Below are positions 58,801 through 61,480 of a stretch of 64,000 nucleotides of DNA, piece after piece. The stretch comes from Adiantum capillus-veneris (Eukaryota; Streptophyta; Polypodiopsida; Polypodiales; Pteridaceae). Position 1 is the first letter of the stretch, and each line of letters begins with the position of its first letter. Where the stretch lies: the NCBI GenBank assembly GCA_014529385.2, contig CM043952.1, forward strand, positions 64,311,370 to 64,375,369. Reading direction: 5' to 3'. The notes under the pieces were generated by a model, which was not told where the DNA came from, searched no databases, and worked only from the letters and a program-made list of their open reading frames with translations. A program made the position numbers and the translations under genes.

Positions 58801-60102
58801 TATTCTAGGCATATGTAAGGAAGTTGTGAACACTTCTTCAAAATGAACTATATTGAGACAACCTGTTTTGGCCATGCTAACTTTCTCGAATTATCTCATC
58901 TTAGTGTTAGCTGCTGTGGCTACGGGGTTAAATGGATTACATATTTTGCCTAGACCTCTCCTGAACTCCGTTTTGTGCAAAAGTGTCTTTGTGAGGGTGG
59001 TGACTACTGTTAGAAAAAGTCAAATATTTCCTATTGAATGTCTCTCCAGAAAGAAAATGAAAGGACTTCTTGGTGCTGTAAATTACAGATTCGGCTCTTT
59101 CAGATGCAGGAATGTTGGCTCCCAATTCATCAACTTCAGAGGTGCTTGGTTGTTGGAAGTTTAAATTTTTTCAACTAGCTTTTCAAGAGAAGCTCCTCAC
59201 AATTTGAGCTGTCTATGTTTTTAGGTGCCAGATTCTCAAATTTTACCACCACCGCTTGAGGAAAATGTTAGTTTTTTGGCTCCTCATTCACAATTTTTAT
59301 GCAGAGATTTGACAGAGTGTTAAAAGTATATTTTGCTTGCAGCTCACAGTTTATGGGCTGATTGAGAAGTATGAGAAATGTGCCGGTCGTTTCAAAAATA
59401 CTCAACGTCAGCGCCGCACAGTATCCTTGAAGAACGCTTTACCAGTCAACTTTTCAGATGAGGTAACACTTTGGCATGACAATCACTTCTAGTTCAAGTA
59501 GGATGCTTTAGTAGTAGGTTGATGTTTTTGCACAAAGTTATGGGAGACATCCTTTCTGTTGAACTTAGGGATATGCAGCTTCAAGGAGTACACTAGATCT
59601 AAGTCTCCTTCCTTGACACCTTTGTAATTTGAGATTCTGATGGCTGCTAGCAGGCTAGGAGGGAAGTTCTGGAAGACGTGCTGGATGAAATAAGGCGAAT
59701 GAATGCTCTCGACCTTGAACTCTATGCCTACGCACAACAACGTTTCAAAAGTCAAGTTTTGGTCCAAAAATCTGGAGTATCAAGGCAGTTTGGATCAGAA
59801 CATTCTATGGTGAGACGCATTTTGGTGTGTTAATTAGGTTTTTAATATTCTTCAGATTTAGTGGGTTTTTGATGATGGGTGTTGGATATTTTGTCACATA
59901 ACAGATTTGGGATACAGATACAAATATCAACGAAGGGTTTCAGCAAGCCATTGGCTCTAGCAGCTGGATATTTGTATCGATGCTATTCATGGCTGGAGGT
60001 GTAGTAACTATGGCGGCAAGCTTGATGGTCTTTGCAAATGGAAAGAAGATATTTAAGTTTCAAAAAGGGCAGAATCGTGGGGCGATGCATGAGAAATTGT
60101 GA
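8696..60102 (+). CDS. TPST: Tyrosylprotein sulfotransferase (12 exons, 51 kb)
   Basis: Plant TPST is a Golgi type I membrane enzyme that transfers sulfate from PAPS to tyrosines of secreted peptide hormones (PSK, PSY, RGF and CIF families). Exons: 8696-8744, 8853-9030, 9111-9182, 45278-45566, 45651-45794, 46722-46826, 46921-47068, 59089-59141, 59225-59266, 59343-59462, 59654-59809, 59905-60102. They join in phase to 517 residues, close to the roughly 500 of the Arabidopsis enzyme. Seen: signal peptide (1-22), 5'-phosphosulfate site [10 protein letters not shown] (64-73), 3'-phosphate site [13 protein letters not shown] (130-142), [10 protein letters not shown] (around 185-195), [17 protein letters not shown], and one membrane span (473-496) followed by a basic cytosolic tail. 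All introns are GT-AG. Intron 3 is 36.1 kb and intron 7 is 12.0 kb, both transposon-filled. No stop or frameshift was found, so it is probably functional. The weakest calls are exons 8 and 9. Confidence 0.85.
8853..9030 (+). CDS. TPST: TPST exon 2 (5'-PSB motif)
   Basis: The acceptor is TTGCTTGCAG. This exon encodes the end of the signal region, a helical stem and [17 protein letters not shown], the PAPS 5'-phosphosulfate binding loop. It ends after TG of a split Cys codon; the donor is GTTGCT. Confidence 0.85.
9111..9182 (+). CDS. TPST: TPST exon 3
   Basis: This 72-bp exon follows TCATTTGCAG and encodes [20 protein letters not shown], then FNS. The donor AAG|GTAAGT at 9183 is near-consensus and opens the 36-kb intron. 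The split Ser codon is completed by the first base of exon 4, which supports the long-range join. Confidence 0.85.
9183..10066. other. Start of TPST intron 3, no gene seen
   Basis: Intronic sequence before the first recognisable transposon fragment. No coding domain is visible. A short GA tract lies at about 9951-9966. The open frame at 9865-10176 on the minus strand overlaps an LTR and has no domain. Confidence 0.6.
10067..10402 (-). mobile_element. Truncated family C LTR
   Basis: Minus-oriented LTR fragment matching the C LTRs at 23982 and 29200: GGGGACC...CCAAC near the end, the ctgaactgaaagagatg stretch, and the block CATTGGCCCCAAACCTTGGC followed by TCTTTCGGTATTTC. It stops abruptly where the A#1 LTR begins (TGTAACAG at 10403). 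Confidence 0.7.
10403..10515 (-). repeat. A#1 3' LTR, distal piece
   Basis: It begins TGTAACAGACTTGGACACTC, the plus-view terminal sequence shared with LTRs at 22553, 37930, 49543 and 55409. It breaks at TCCGT, where B#1 inserted, and resumes at 16449. Confidence 0.85.
10516..11770 (+). repeat. B#1 5' LTR
   Basis: TGTCACGTGACAC...CACCTAACA, 1255 bp. A TATA box lies at 10841-10848 (TATATAAG). Downstream there are about ten AGCGTTTT motifs between 10958 and 11370 and a hairpin at 11510-11531. It differs from the 3' LTR mainly in its first 160 bp. Confidence 0.9.
10841..10848 (+). promoter_or_regulatory. TATA box of B LTR
   Basis: TATATAAG in gtttgtatataagcaaac. The same box is kept in the 3' LTR at 15514-15521 and in both B#2 LTRs (minus strand, 26008-26015 and 28722-28729), as expected of the element's RNA polymerase II promoter. 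Confidence 0.65.
11772..11783 (+). promoter_or_regulatory. B#1 primer binding site (initiator Met tRNA)
   Basis: TGGTATCAGAGC, one base after the LTR end, is the canonical plant LTR-element primer site complementary to the 3' end of initiator methionine tRNA. Confidence 0.85.
12274..12969 (+). pseudogene. B#1 gag, N-terminal coiled-coil part
   Basis: 231 codons. Residues 25-150 are a highly charged helical region rich in Met, Gln, Glu, Arg and Ala, with repeated units ([20 protein letters not shown], then [20 protein letters not shown]), likely a coiled coil. Residues 180-231 ([20 protein letters not shown]) resemble the start of a retrotransposon capsid. An in-frame TAG at 12967 separates it from the rest of gag (13037 onward). 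Confidence 0.7.
13037..14002 (+). pseudogene. B#1 gag C-terminal part, zinc knuckle and protease start
   Basis: Encodes the end of the capsid ([20 protein letters not shown]), an Asn/Ser-rich linker, the CCHC zinc knuckle [14 protein letters not shown], and then a retropepsin-like segment [14 protein letters not shown] in which the usual D-S/T-G triad reads D-P-G. The protease appears to continue in the +1 frame from about 13980 ([20 protein letters not shown]). The frame break and altered triad suggest loss of protease activity. Confidence 0.75.
13924..14964 (+). CDS. B#1 protease end and unknown conserved ORF
   Basis: The first 45 codons include the retropepsin C-terminus ([20 protein letters not shown]). 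The rest has no known domain. It holds a His/Asp-rich repeat tract ([20 protein letters not shown], then [14 protein letters not shown]), then [41 protein letters not shown] and a hydrophobic Cys-rich end. The same blocks occur in B#2 on the minus strand (25803-27124), so this is a family feature occupying the place where RT would lie. Extended similarity runs to about 15080 in another frame ([16 protein letters not shown]). Function unknown. Confidence 0.55.
   Translation: MFWCFVYNSTTSTRRFCVSSLSGCDMILGIVWFCDLNPLIDWEANTFTLYAKSDSAIVIRGEDIVHSPSLIANMQDKIERILEKETLSVSFSPKHNTQDLHDYEKHDDLDDNDLHHQDVISHKHDELHEEDVIVHKDDVLADAFSSEANLIADSISHEEPILALEPRSKEPSQEVLCVRMIDTHALYECFIRDHFLYFSQRFYVIPFLRHDILYVEHVSLMNEHECMRIVHEKLKIMHVKTSHSMSLPWHDILVDRAHESMSTKHGHFRCELPWLIALDHKRKIRSHCLRVCGEFCLLVHLHCMHSLSGRHDFFHSLYMGSVCSWFCVGNGFRNFQPWRFLTKKEA
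15190..16443 (+). repeat. B#1 3' LTR
   Basis: 1254 bp, preceded by the purine tract at 15179-15189 and followed by TSD TCCGT. It matches the 5' LTR almost perfectly from about position 170 onward. Confidence 0.9.
16449..16999 (-). repeat. A#1 3' LTR, proximal piece
   Basis: Continuation of the LTR interrupted by B#1: starts GGCTAGAGATATTGGCCCC and ends acgtcatcagtttgtgac next to the pyrimidine-rich complement of the polypurine tract at 17000-17016. Confidence 0.8.
17000..17609. other. A#1 3' untranslated region
   Basis: Between the integrase/chromodomain end and the 3' LTR of A#1. It has no open frame of note. Equivalent sequence (catgatttatcggcaatgta) recurs at 38640-38700 in A#2 and 50300-50360 in A#3, so it is part of the family. 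Confidence 0.75.
17610..19143 (-). pseudogene. A#1 integrase with chromodomain-like tail
   Basis: Integrase inserts the cDNA. Reading on the minus strand: zinc-binding HHCC region ([18 protein letters not shown] then CLVCQKVKF); catalytic Asp in [11 protein letters not shown]; second Asp in IVSDRDPKF; Glu 35 residues later in TDGQSE (D35E intact); then APFEIVEG, the GPY-type segment ([15 protein letters not shown]), and a chromodomain-like end ([20 protein letters not shown], then EEEDLADTP). A frameshift near 18540 splits the core. The chromodomain marks it as a chromovirus. Confidence 0.85.
19159..20687 (-). pseudogene. A#1 protease end, reverse transcriptase and RNase H
   Basis: On the minus strand: protease end ([20 protein letters not shown]); the connector and fingers ([29 protein letters not shown]); RT palm with [48 protein letters not shown] and the catalytic [10 protein letters not shown]; then RNase H ([35 protein letters not shown]). 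Breaks are visible near 20128 and 19450. Closest to plant Ty3/gypsy chromoviruses. Confidence 0.85.
20663..22530 (-). pseudogene. A#1 gag and protease start
   Basis: Gag begins near 22480 on the minus strand ([20 protein letters not shown]). It continues through a Lys-rich and Ser/Asp-rich low-complexity stretch, capsid motifs ([46 protein letters not shown]), the zinc knuckle [14 protein letters not shown] and a retropepsin-like [16 protein letters not shown], where D-G-G stands for the usual D-S/T-G. Frame changes near 21670 and 21330 break it. Confidence 0.8.
22553..23199 (-). repeat. A#1 5' LTR (end truncated)
   Basis: Starts TGTAATAGACTTGGACACTC beside the primer site (22540-22552) and runs to tgggcagcc, where similarity to the 3' LTR stops about 20 bp short of the expected TTTGTGACA end. 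Confidence 0.8.
23237..23978 (-). mobile_element. Family C LTR (probable solo LTR)
   Basis: A full-length-looking C LTR in minus orientation, from ggaaagggcaccacttgcc to cgtcagcagtttgtgaca, with the conserved block TTGGCCCCAAACCTTGGTGC then CCCTTCC. No internal C sequence adjoins it. Three bases separate it from the next C LTR at 23982. Confidence 0.65.
23982..24651 (-). repeat. Family C 3' LTR
   Basis: Plus view runs TGTCACAAGACGGGGGCACC to CAGCAGTTTGTGACA, 670 bp, with inverted TGTCACAA/TTTGTGACA termini. Confidence 0.75.
24652..25133 (-). mobile_element. Family C 3' internal non-coding segment
   Basis: Matches the reverse complement of the plus C copy at about 41580-41990 (for example ggactggtacaaccatacgc and the ccctagaccgca junction where B#2 inserted). 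No open frame is found. Confidence 0.65.
25134..26115 (-). repeat. B#2 3' LTR (5' part deleted)
   Basis: Plus view TGTAAGGTGCAGCGG to atgcactgtaa. TATA complement cttatata at 26008-26015. The deletion removes the LTR start together with the end of the internal region, at a 2-base overlap. Confidence 0.8.
25803..27124 (-). pseudogene. B#2 copy of unknown conserved ORF
   Basis: Minus-strand blocks match the B#1 unknown ORF in order: [20 protein letters not shown], the His/Asp tract, [80 protein letters not shown], and [18 protein letters not shown] with [17 protein letters not shown] tandem duplication of roughly 70 bp around 26752-26832 repeats ILALESRS. Stops and frame changes show decay. 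Confidence 0.65.
27049..27640 (-). pseudogene. B#2 gag start (coiled coil only)
   Basis: It corresponds to the N-terminus of B#1 gag: [20 protein letters not shown] followed by a charged helical stretch ([20 protein letters not shown], then [20 protein letters not shown]). It then runs directly into the KETLLVSSS region, so capsid, zinc knuckle and protease (about 1.5 kb in B#1) are absent. Confidence 0.6.
27873..29046 (-). repeat. B#2 5' LTR
   Basis: Plus view TGTAAGGTGCAGTGG to GGATGTGTCACGTGACA, 1174 bp. TATA complement at 28722-28729. The AGCGTTTT motif series is present as its complement but partly mutated. Confidence 0.85.
29200..29488 (-). repeat. Truncated C 5' LTR, head-to-head with the next LTR
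   Basis: Begins TGTCACAAGACGGAGGCACC beside the primer site and stops at gccattaaaagaag, where an oppositely oriented C LTR takes over at about 29489. Confidence 0.75.
29489..30100 (+). repeat. Family C 5' LTR (first bases missing)
   Basis: Starts inside the LTR at ctcgaggggcctaaacccta and ends gcctgtcttgtgaca. It includes the conserved U5 block (gaaatactgaaaggggtgcc then aaggtttggggcc) near 29934-29970. Confidence 0.75.
30321..31406 (+). pseudogene. Family C gag, interrupted by copia
   Basis: ATG at 30321 ([17 protein letters not shown]). An in-frame TAG follows at 30399, then a proline-rich tract (about 30590-30650) and capsid-like sequence ([20 protein letters not shown], then [20 protein letters not shown]). 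A TGA at about 30895 precedes [18 protein letters not shown] near 31029-31080. The region ends in the start of a zinc knuckle ([11 protein letters not shown]), which the copia LTR cuts before its last Cys. The minus copy at 43465-44660 has the same order. Confidence 0.75.
31407..31757 (+). repeat. Copia 5' LTR with 74-bp tandem duplication
   Basis: Starts TGTTGGGTTAAAGG and ends GCGCTCATCA. Units 31421-31494 and 31495-31568 are identical to each other; the 3' LTR has a single copy. TATA-like cttataataaaag lies just after. Confidence 0.85.
32512..35166 (+). pseudogene. Copia gag-protease-integrase
   Basis: 884 codons from a clear ATG. Gag is residues 1-230 ([29 protein letters not shown]); zinc knuckle [14 protein letters not shown] at 235-248; protease [10 protein letters not shown] with Asp at 351; integrase zinc finger [11 protein letters not shown]...CNECQYGKQ at about 478-515; catalytic Asp in DLVHSDVCS; Asp603 in [10 protein letters not shown]. 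The expected third acid, 35 residues on in NGVAER, is Lys639 (codon AAA at 34426-34428). The frame ends at 35166 after IN, where a one-base shift separates it from RT. The coding is otherwise intact, so the copy is fairly young; the Lys substitution should abolish integrase. Confidence 0.85.
35148..36725 (+). pseudogene. Copia reverse transcriptase and RNase H
   Basis: About 525 codons without a stop, in the frame one base away from gag-integrase. RT motifs: [20 protein letters not shown] near the start, [11 protein letters not shown]-type segment ([20 protein letters not shown]), [15 protein letters not shown] (Pro expected after Ser), the catalytic YVDD at residues 207-210, and LGVRVTRQ. 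RNase [21 protein letters not shown], the Glu-bearing [13 protein letters not shown], and [16 protein letters not shown]. It ends just upstream of the purine tract. It cannot be translated with gag without correcting the shift at about 35146-35150. Confidence 0.85.
36761..37540 (+). repeat. Copia 3' LTR carrying a MITE
   Basis: Starts TGTTGGGTTAAAGG immediately after the purine tract. A perfect 11-bp palindrome GTCCAGGTTCA-TAT-TGAACCTGGAC lies at 36810-36834. The MITE sits at 36863-37356. About seven base differences from the 5' LTR were seen over the shared 277 bp. Confidence 0.85.
36863..37356. mobile_element. Mutator-like MITE with 9-bp target duplication
   Basis: 494 bp bounded by GGGGAAATTACC and GGTAATTTTCCC, with long imperfect terminal inverted repeats (roughly 80-100 bp) made of repeated aatacccctc/ttcccaaaat phrases. 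TATAATAAA is duplicated exactly at 36854-36862 and 37357-37365, and occurs once in the unoccupied 5' LTR. A 9-bp duplication is typical of Mutator superfamily elements. No transposase is encoded. Confidence 0.9.
37541..37691 (+). pseudogene. Family C gag, continuation after copia
   Basis: Aligns with the minus C copy at 43880-43990 (plus view): cctcgacgtcctcagagcaa, then gagctagacct-type sequence and a gtacccgatatttatga stretch. It ends at taatgaatta where A-family sequence starts. Confidence 0.7.
37726..37830 (+). promoter_or_regulatory. Telo-box cluster in A LTR
   Basis: Four or more copies of AAACCCTAA (telo box) and close variants in about 100 bp. Reverse-complement clusters (TTAGGGTTT) occur in the other A LTRs at about 38310-38410, 40675-40760, 50000-50045 and 55915-55985. 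Confidence 0.7.
37930..38443 (-). repeat. A#2 3' LTR
   Basis: Minus-oriented LTR, lacking about 110 bp after tcaagaat compared with A#3. It contains a CT microsatellite at 38194-38224 and ends at a polypurine tract complement (tacccccctcttgaaag). Confidence 0.75.
39041..40030 (-). pseudogene. A#2 integrase fragment
   Basis: Minus strand: [30 protein letters not shown] (D35E spacing kept), [37 protein letters not shown] and the chromodomain-like [20 protein letters not shown]. Frame changes near 39600 and 39950. The upstream part of pol is missing: at about 40030 the sequence switches to an inverted LTR end. Confidence 0.8.
40493..40617. repeat. CT microsatellites and a 22-base C run in LTR
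   Basis: (CT)n at 40493-40539 and 40578-40595, the second ending in an unbroken run of 22 C at 40596-40617. Both lie in the minus A LTR piece, at the place where other A LTRs have shorter CT tracts. Confidence 0.85.
40896..41270 (+). pseudogene. Family C retropepsin-like region
   Basis: [20 protein letters not shown] carries the retropepsin position with D-L-G instead of [22 protein letters not shown] follows, and then, after a TGA, sequence corresponding to [14 protein letters not shown]. The same order is found on the minus strand at 43465-43880. Confidence 0.65.
41271..41989. mobile_element. Family C 3' non-coding internal region
   Basis: No coding domain is visible. A roughly 60-bp phrase containing a cgacgcaga motif and ggggagygtt is repeated three times (about 41483-41620). 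The purine tract is near 41669. The reverse complement of this region flanks B#2 at 24652-25133. Confidence 0.65.
41990..42467 (+). repeat. Family C 3' LTR (start truncated)
   Basis: From about ataaagtgatgatgtggcag to gtgctcgtcttgtgaca, with the U5 block gaaataccgaaagggttgcc near 42301. Confidence 0.7.
43047..43180 (+). pseudogene. atp4: Mitochondrial atp4 5' fragment (nuclear insert)
   Basis: atp4 encodes the b subunit of mitochondrial ATP synthase. The segment reads from an ACG at 43047 ([12 protein letters not shown], then [20 protein letters not shown], then FS), followed by TAA (43167-43169) and AAATAC. This matches the start of land-plant atp4, where YNEEI and IGFxIFSQK are usual. The ACG start, CGT for Cys and TAA for Gln are what unedited mitochondrial DNA of an RNA-editing plant would show. 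Similarity stops at about 43180, where rps7 starts. The upstream frame (42798-43046) is AT-rich and I cannot assign it. Confidence 0.6.
43181..43464 (+). pseudogene. rps7: Plastid rps7 internal fragment (nuclear insert)
   Basis: Encodes plastid 30S ribosomal protein S7 from about its second quarter to near the C-terminus: KRIR[16 protein letters not shown], [69 protein letters not shown]. The stop is TAA at 43193-43195 at a usual Gln position. It ends at 43464, where family C protease sequence (reverse) begins. No start codon or promoter, so not expressed as a ribosomal protein. The plastid rather than mitochondrial version is indicated by the NPLSVLRQ and [12 protein letters not shown] blocks. 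Confidence 0.85.
43465..44660 (-). pseudogene. Family C gag-protease remnant (minus)
   Basis: Minus strand, from 44660 down: [12 protein letters not shown]-like capsid start, [40 protein letters not shown], zinc knuckle [16 protein letters not shown], then a protease-like region ([13 protein letters not shown]) and ending at [11 protein letters not shown]. Several stops. Confidence 0.7.
44661..45277. other. Intron 3 end, possible internal promoter and exon
   Basis: No transposon coding. GGTATAAAAGAGC at 44805-44817 resembles a TATA box, and CATAG|GTGAGTC at 45072-45083 is a near-consensus splice donor about 200 bp upstream of TPST exon 4. The open stretch between (44831-45076) lacks an ATG start and a known domain. 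The polypyrimidine tract and acceptor TGTGCAG end at 45277. Confidence 0.4.
45278..45566 (+). CDS. TPST: TPST exon 4 (3'-PSB motif)
   Basis: Begins with the base completing a Ser codon from exon 3: [20 protein letters not shown], then [20 protein letters not shown] (3'-phosphate binding) and [20 protein letters not shown]. Donor GTATGT at 45567. Confidence 0.9.
45651..45794 (+). CDS. TPST: TPST exon 5
   Basis: [20 protein letters not shown], then [20 protein letters not shown] and ATFQ; phase 0 at both ends, acceptor TATATGCAG, donor GTGATT. Confidence 0.9.
46722..46826 (+). CDS. TPST: TPST exon 6
   Basis: [20 protein letters not shown], then [10 protein letters not shown]. The donor GTGTTG at 46827 was preferred over the later CAAGTAATA at about 46857, because joining at AK to [11 protein letters not shown] matches the usual spacing of plant TPST. 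Confidence 0.85.
46921..47068 (+). CDS. TPST: TPST exon 7
   Basis: [20 protein letters not shown], then [20 protein letters not shown] and SRNDVPTQT. Ends in phase 1; donor GTGAAA opens the 12-kb intron 7. Confidence 0.85.
47069..47520. other. Start of TPST intron 7, no gene seen
   Basis: Intronic sequence without a recognised domain. A pyrimidine run cactcccccctttcttttga at about 47262-47281 resembles the complement of a polypurine tract, so an old element edge is possible. Confidence 0.5.
47521..47985 (+). mobile_element. LTR-like fragment related to family B
   Basis: A TATA-like ccctataaagg near 47738-47748 is followed by B-LTR-style phrases (caacgttttggatc, agcgttttgcaccc, ttttcagcccttgcc). 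It has no internal region and ends at a minus LTR start (TGTCACATG at 47986). Confidence 0.5.
47986..48480 (-). mobile_element. Family D LTR (minus), truncated
   Basis: Starts TGTCACATGCGTGGACATTC and carries the shared block agccccaaagactggcgccc at 48118-48137, then ctttcggtatttc. It has the same general plan as the A LTR (cagagccccaaaagc) but is distinct. It is lost at about 48480. Confidence 0.65.
48563..48985 (+). mobile_element. Family D LTR (plus), truncated
   Basis: Starts TGTCACAAAGTGACGACGTG, includes gcatccgatggggcccagg and ggagagaagaggatcctcag (match to D minus). It stops before U5, so it is head-to-head with the preceding minus copy across about 80 bp. Confidence 0.65.
48986..49542 (-). 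mobile_element. Family E LTR, left part
   Basis: Contains (GA)n at 49001-49067 and a TATA-like tatatagcaa complement at 49137-49146. It runs to the A#3 insertion point (GCAGT at 49538-49542); the rest resumes at 56019. Assignment rests on the continuity across A#3 and on the polypurine tract beyond 56192. Confidence 0.45.
49543..50096 (-). repeat. A#3 3' LTR
   Basis: 554 bp, TGTAACAGACTTGGACATTC to CACTTTGTGACA in plus view; short CT tracts at 49861-49876 and 49911-49924; TTAGGGTTT telo-box complements at 49998-50055. Confidence 0.9.
50688..52253 (-). pseudogene. A#3 integrase and RNase H end
   Basis: Minus strand: RNase H tail and zinc finger region ([38 protein letters not shown]), [19 protein letters not shown], a gap, then [20 protein letters not shown] and [10 protein letters not shown], and [20 protein letters not shown]. 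The stretch normally holding the tissue [11 protein letters not shown] segment is deleted, removing part of the catalytic core between the first and second Asp. Confidence 0.8.
52037..53301 (-). pseudogene. A#3 reverse transcriptase and RNase H
   Basis: Includes [53 protein letters not shown] and [20 protein letters not shown], then the deletion, then [20 protein letters not shown] and RNase H ([20 protein letters not shown]). The catalytic FFDD is present. Confidence 0.85.
53302..55350 (-). pseudogene. A#3 gag and degraded protease
   Basis: Gag from about 55340 ([20 protein letters not shown]) through Lys- and Ser-rich low complexity, capsid ([40 protein letters not shown]), and zinc knuckle [14 protein letters not shown] near 53885. 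The protease stretch 53302-53760 is too eroded to show an active-site triad. Confidence 0.8.
55409..56013 (-). repeat. A#3 5' LTR with expanded CT microsatellite
   Basis: 605 bp; (CT)n at 55727-55801 is about 75 bp, compared with 16 bp at the same place in the 3' LTR, which explains most of the length difference. TTAGGGTTT clusters at 55917-55985. Confidence 0.9.
56019..58060 (-). mobile_element. Family E: LTR end and truncated integrase region
   Basis: LTR end at 56019-56192 (ccatcactttgtgaca), polypurine complement tcccccctcttgaaag, then a 3' UTR and minus-strand integrase. E is related to A but clearly diverged, and its LTR was the target of A#3, so it is older. Everything upstream of the integrase catalytic region is missing. 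Confidence 0.7.
57200..58055 (-). pseudogene. Family E integrase C-terminus with chromodomain
   Basis: Minus strand: [60 protein letters not shown], and the chromodomain-like [20 protein letters not shown] with [10 protein letters not shown]. Frame changes at about 57700-57830. Confidence 0.75.
58061..59088. other. End of TPST intron 7, no gene seen
   Basis: No domain recognised in the open frames at 58123-58422 or 58584-58808. The acceptor AAATTACAG of exon 8 ends it. Confidence 0.55.
59089..59141 (+). CDS. TPST: TPST exon 8 (predicted)
   Basis: 53 bp: completes the split codon of exon 7 and encodes [17 protein letters not shown]. Sequence is low-constraint linker, so the call rests on phase, acceptor TTACAG and donor GTGCTT. 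Confidence 0.6.
59225..59266 (+). CDS. TPST: TPST exon 9 (predicted)
   Basis: 42 bp between GTTTTTAG and GTTAGT, encoding [14 protein letters not shown] in phase 0. Also linker; could be skipped without a frame change. Confidence 0.55.
59343..59462 (+). CDS. TPST: TPST exon 10
   Basis: [20 protein letters not shown], then [20 protein letters not shown]; matches the luminal stem region of plant TPST. Acceptor GCTTGCAG, donor GTAACA. Confidence 0.85.
59654..59809 (+). CDS. TPST: TPST exon 11
   Basis: [52 protein letters not shown]. The LDLELYAYA phrase is a conserved feature before the membrane anchor. Donor GTGAGA. Confidence 0.85.
59905..60102 (+). CDS. TPST: TPST exon 12 (membrane anchor, stop)
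   Basis: [20 protein letters not shown], a 24-residue hydrophobic span beginning [12 protein letters not shown], then a basic tail ending GAMHEKL and TGA at 60100-60102. Confidence 0.85.
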   Translation: MWDTDTNINEGFQQAIGSSSWIFVSMLFMAGGVVTMAASLMVFANGKKIFKFQKGQNRGAMHEKL

Positions 60103-61480
60103 GGGCCCCAGTGTGTTCTTAATGTATCCAACATCCAGGCTGAACTTGACCTTCTTCTTATTGGCCTCGTCGAAGTGAAGGTGGATATATATATCTGCAG
60201 AAACTGCAGAAGTGTCCGGTTGTTCTCAAGCTTCTCAGACAAGGACGGAGAAGAATTTGTTGTAACCATACATGAACTTACCTCTAACAAGTGGTAGTCA
60301 AAATGCCCTCGTAATTTGGAGGGGATAGTAAAGGGAGGATTCTTTACCTAAAATGGTAAGCTGTATTTTTTCATGCTCTGAGCATGTAGAAATGCTTTGA
60401 GCATATTCAAGTGCTCTGAGCAATGATTCATTGTTTATGAGATCTCAATATGAATATTGCCAATAAGGAACTCTCCATCTCCCTCGCTTGGGAGTACATA
60501 ATGTAGAGTTTCTTGTGCAAGCAAGATTTGTCTCATTGGACTTCTATTTGTCAATTTGAAGATACTTCTATTCTCTCATAATGCTTTAAATCCATCTGCA
60601 ACATTTTTGGCATCTCGCTCAAAACACGATTCAGAAAAATCCAGGAAAGTCATGGCTCAGCTTGCGACCATGCCTGTTAAAAATTAAAAAATGTCAGTTG
60701 AGAGTAAGAGGAAAAGGAAAACTCGGGAAAACTCCCCCTTCGGATTTGAGAATAGTCGTGAAAGTCAACTATACACTCGCACTGTCACAATTGTTATCGA
60801 TGCTTACTGCGCATGGGGGCATCAGAAAGGTGGCTAAGAGAGCGACGAAAGCACATGCCCACGCGGTTAGGGCATCATGCTAGGTTTTGAGATTGGATGG
60901 GAGAGGGTTGGTCAACTATGCGACTTTTTGTTGACCATCATATTGTCTTGAGATTCTTGTTCACCCTTCCCTGCTTCCTTTCTGCTACTTGAATCGTAGA
61001 TTCTTTTCAGAGTGGTGCCATGAAGATCTGCTTGAGCTGCCGCTTTATCTTGATGGGTACTAATGACTTCTCAATCTCCTCTTTGTCTTGCTGTGTCAAA
61101 ACTTCTCTTTGATCGAAACTCGAAAGCTGCCTAGCAGAACATACCGAGCATCTCCGAGCAACTTCCAGCTACAGGCAGAGATGGTTTGATTTCAAAGGGT
61201 TTGCAAGAAAGTACATGTTCATGTAATCGCTGCCTTCATAGCAGATGAATGGTTGCAACCGATGCTGGTTGGCTGTGACTATGGTCTGCTCAATTTCAAG
61301 GGAAGGCCCTTTGACATTTGACAAGTTCTACTTACTAGTACATGACCCATCGCCTCCGGTGACAAAATATCACATGCAAGTGTACAATACTCCAGCTCTC
61401 CAACTGTCAATGAATACTCTAGTGTCTTCGGTTCCAATTTAACCTCTATGTGACTACATCCTACCAAGCGCTAATAAGAA
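60103..61480. other. TPST 3' UTR and downstream intergenic region
   Basis: Likely 3' UTR for the first few hundred bases; AATAAGG at about 60463 is a weak polyadenylation candidate. No recognised gene is present; the 60662-60883 and 61245-61442 frames lack known domains. Confidence 0.5.
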
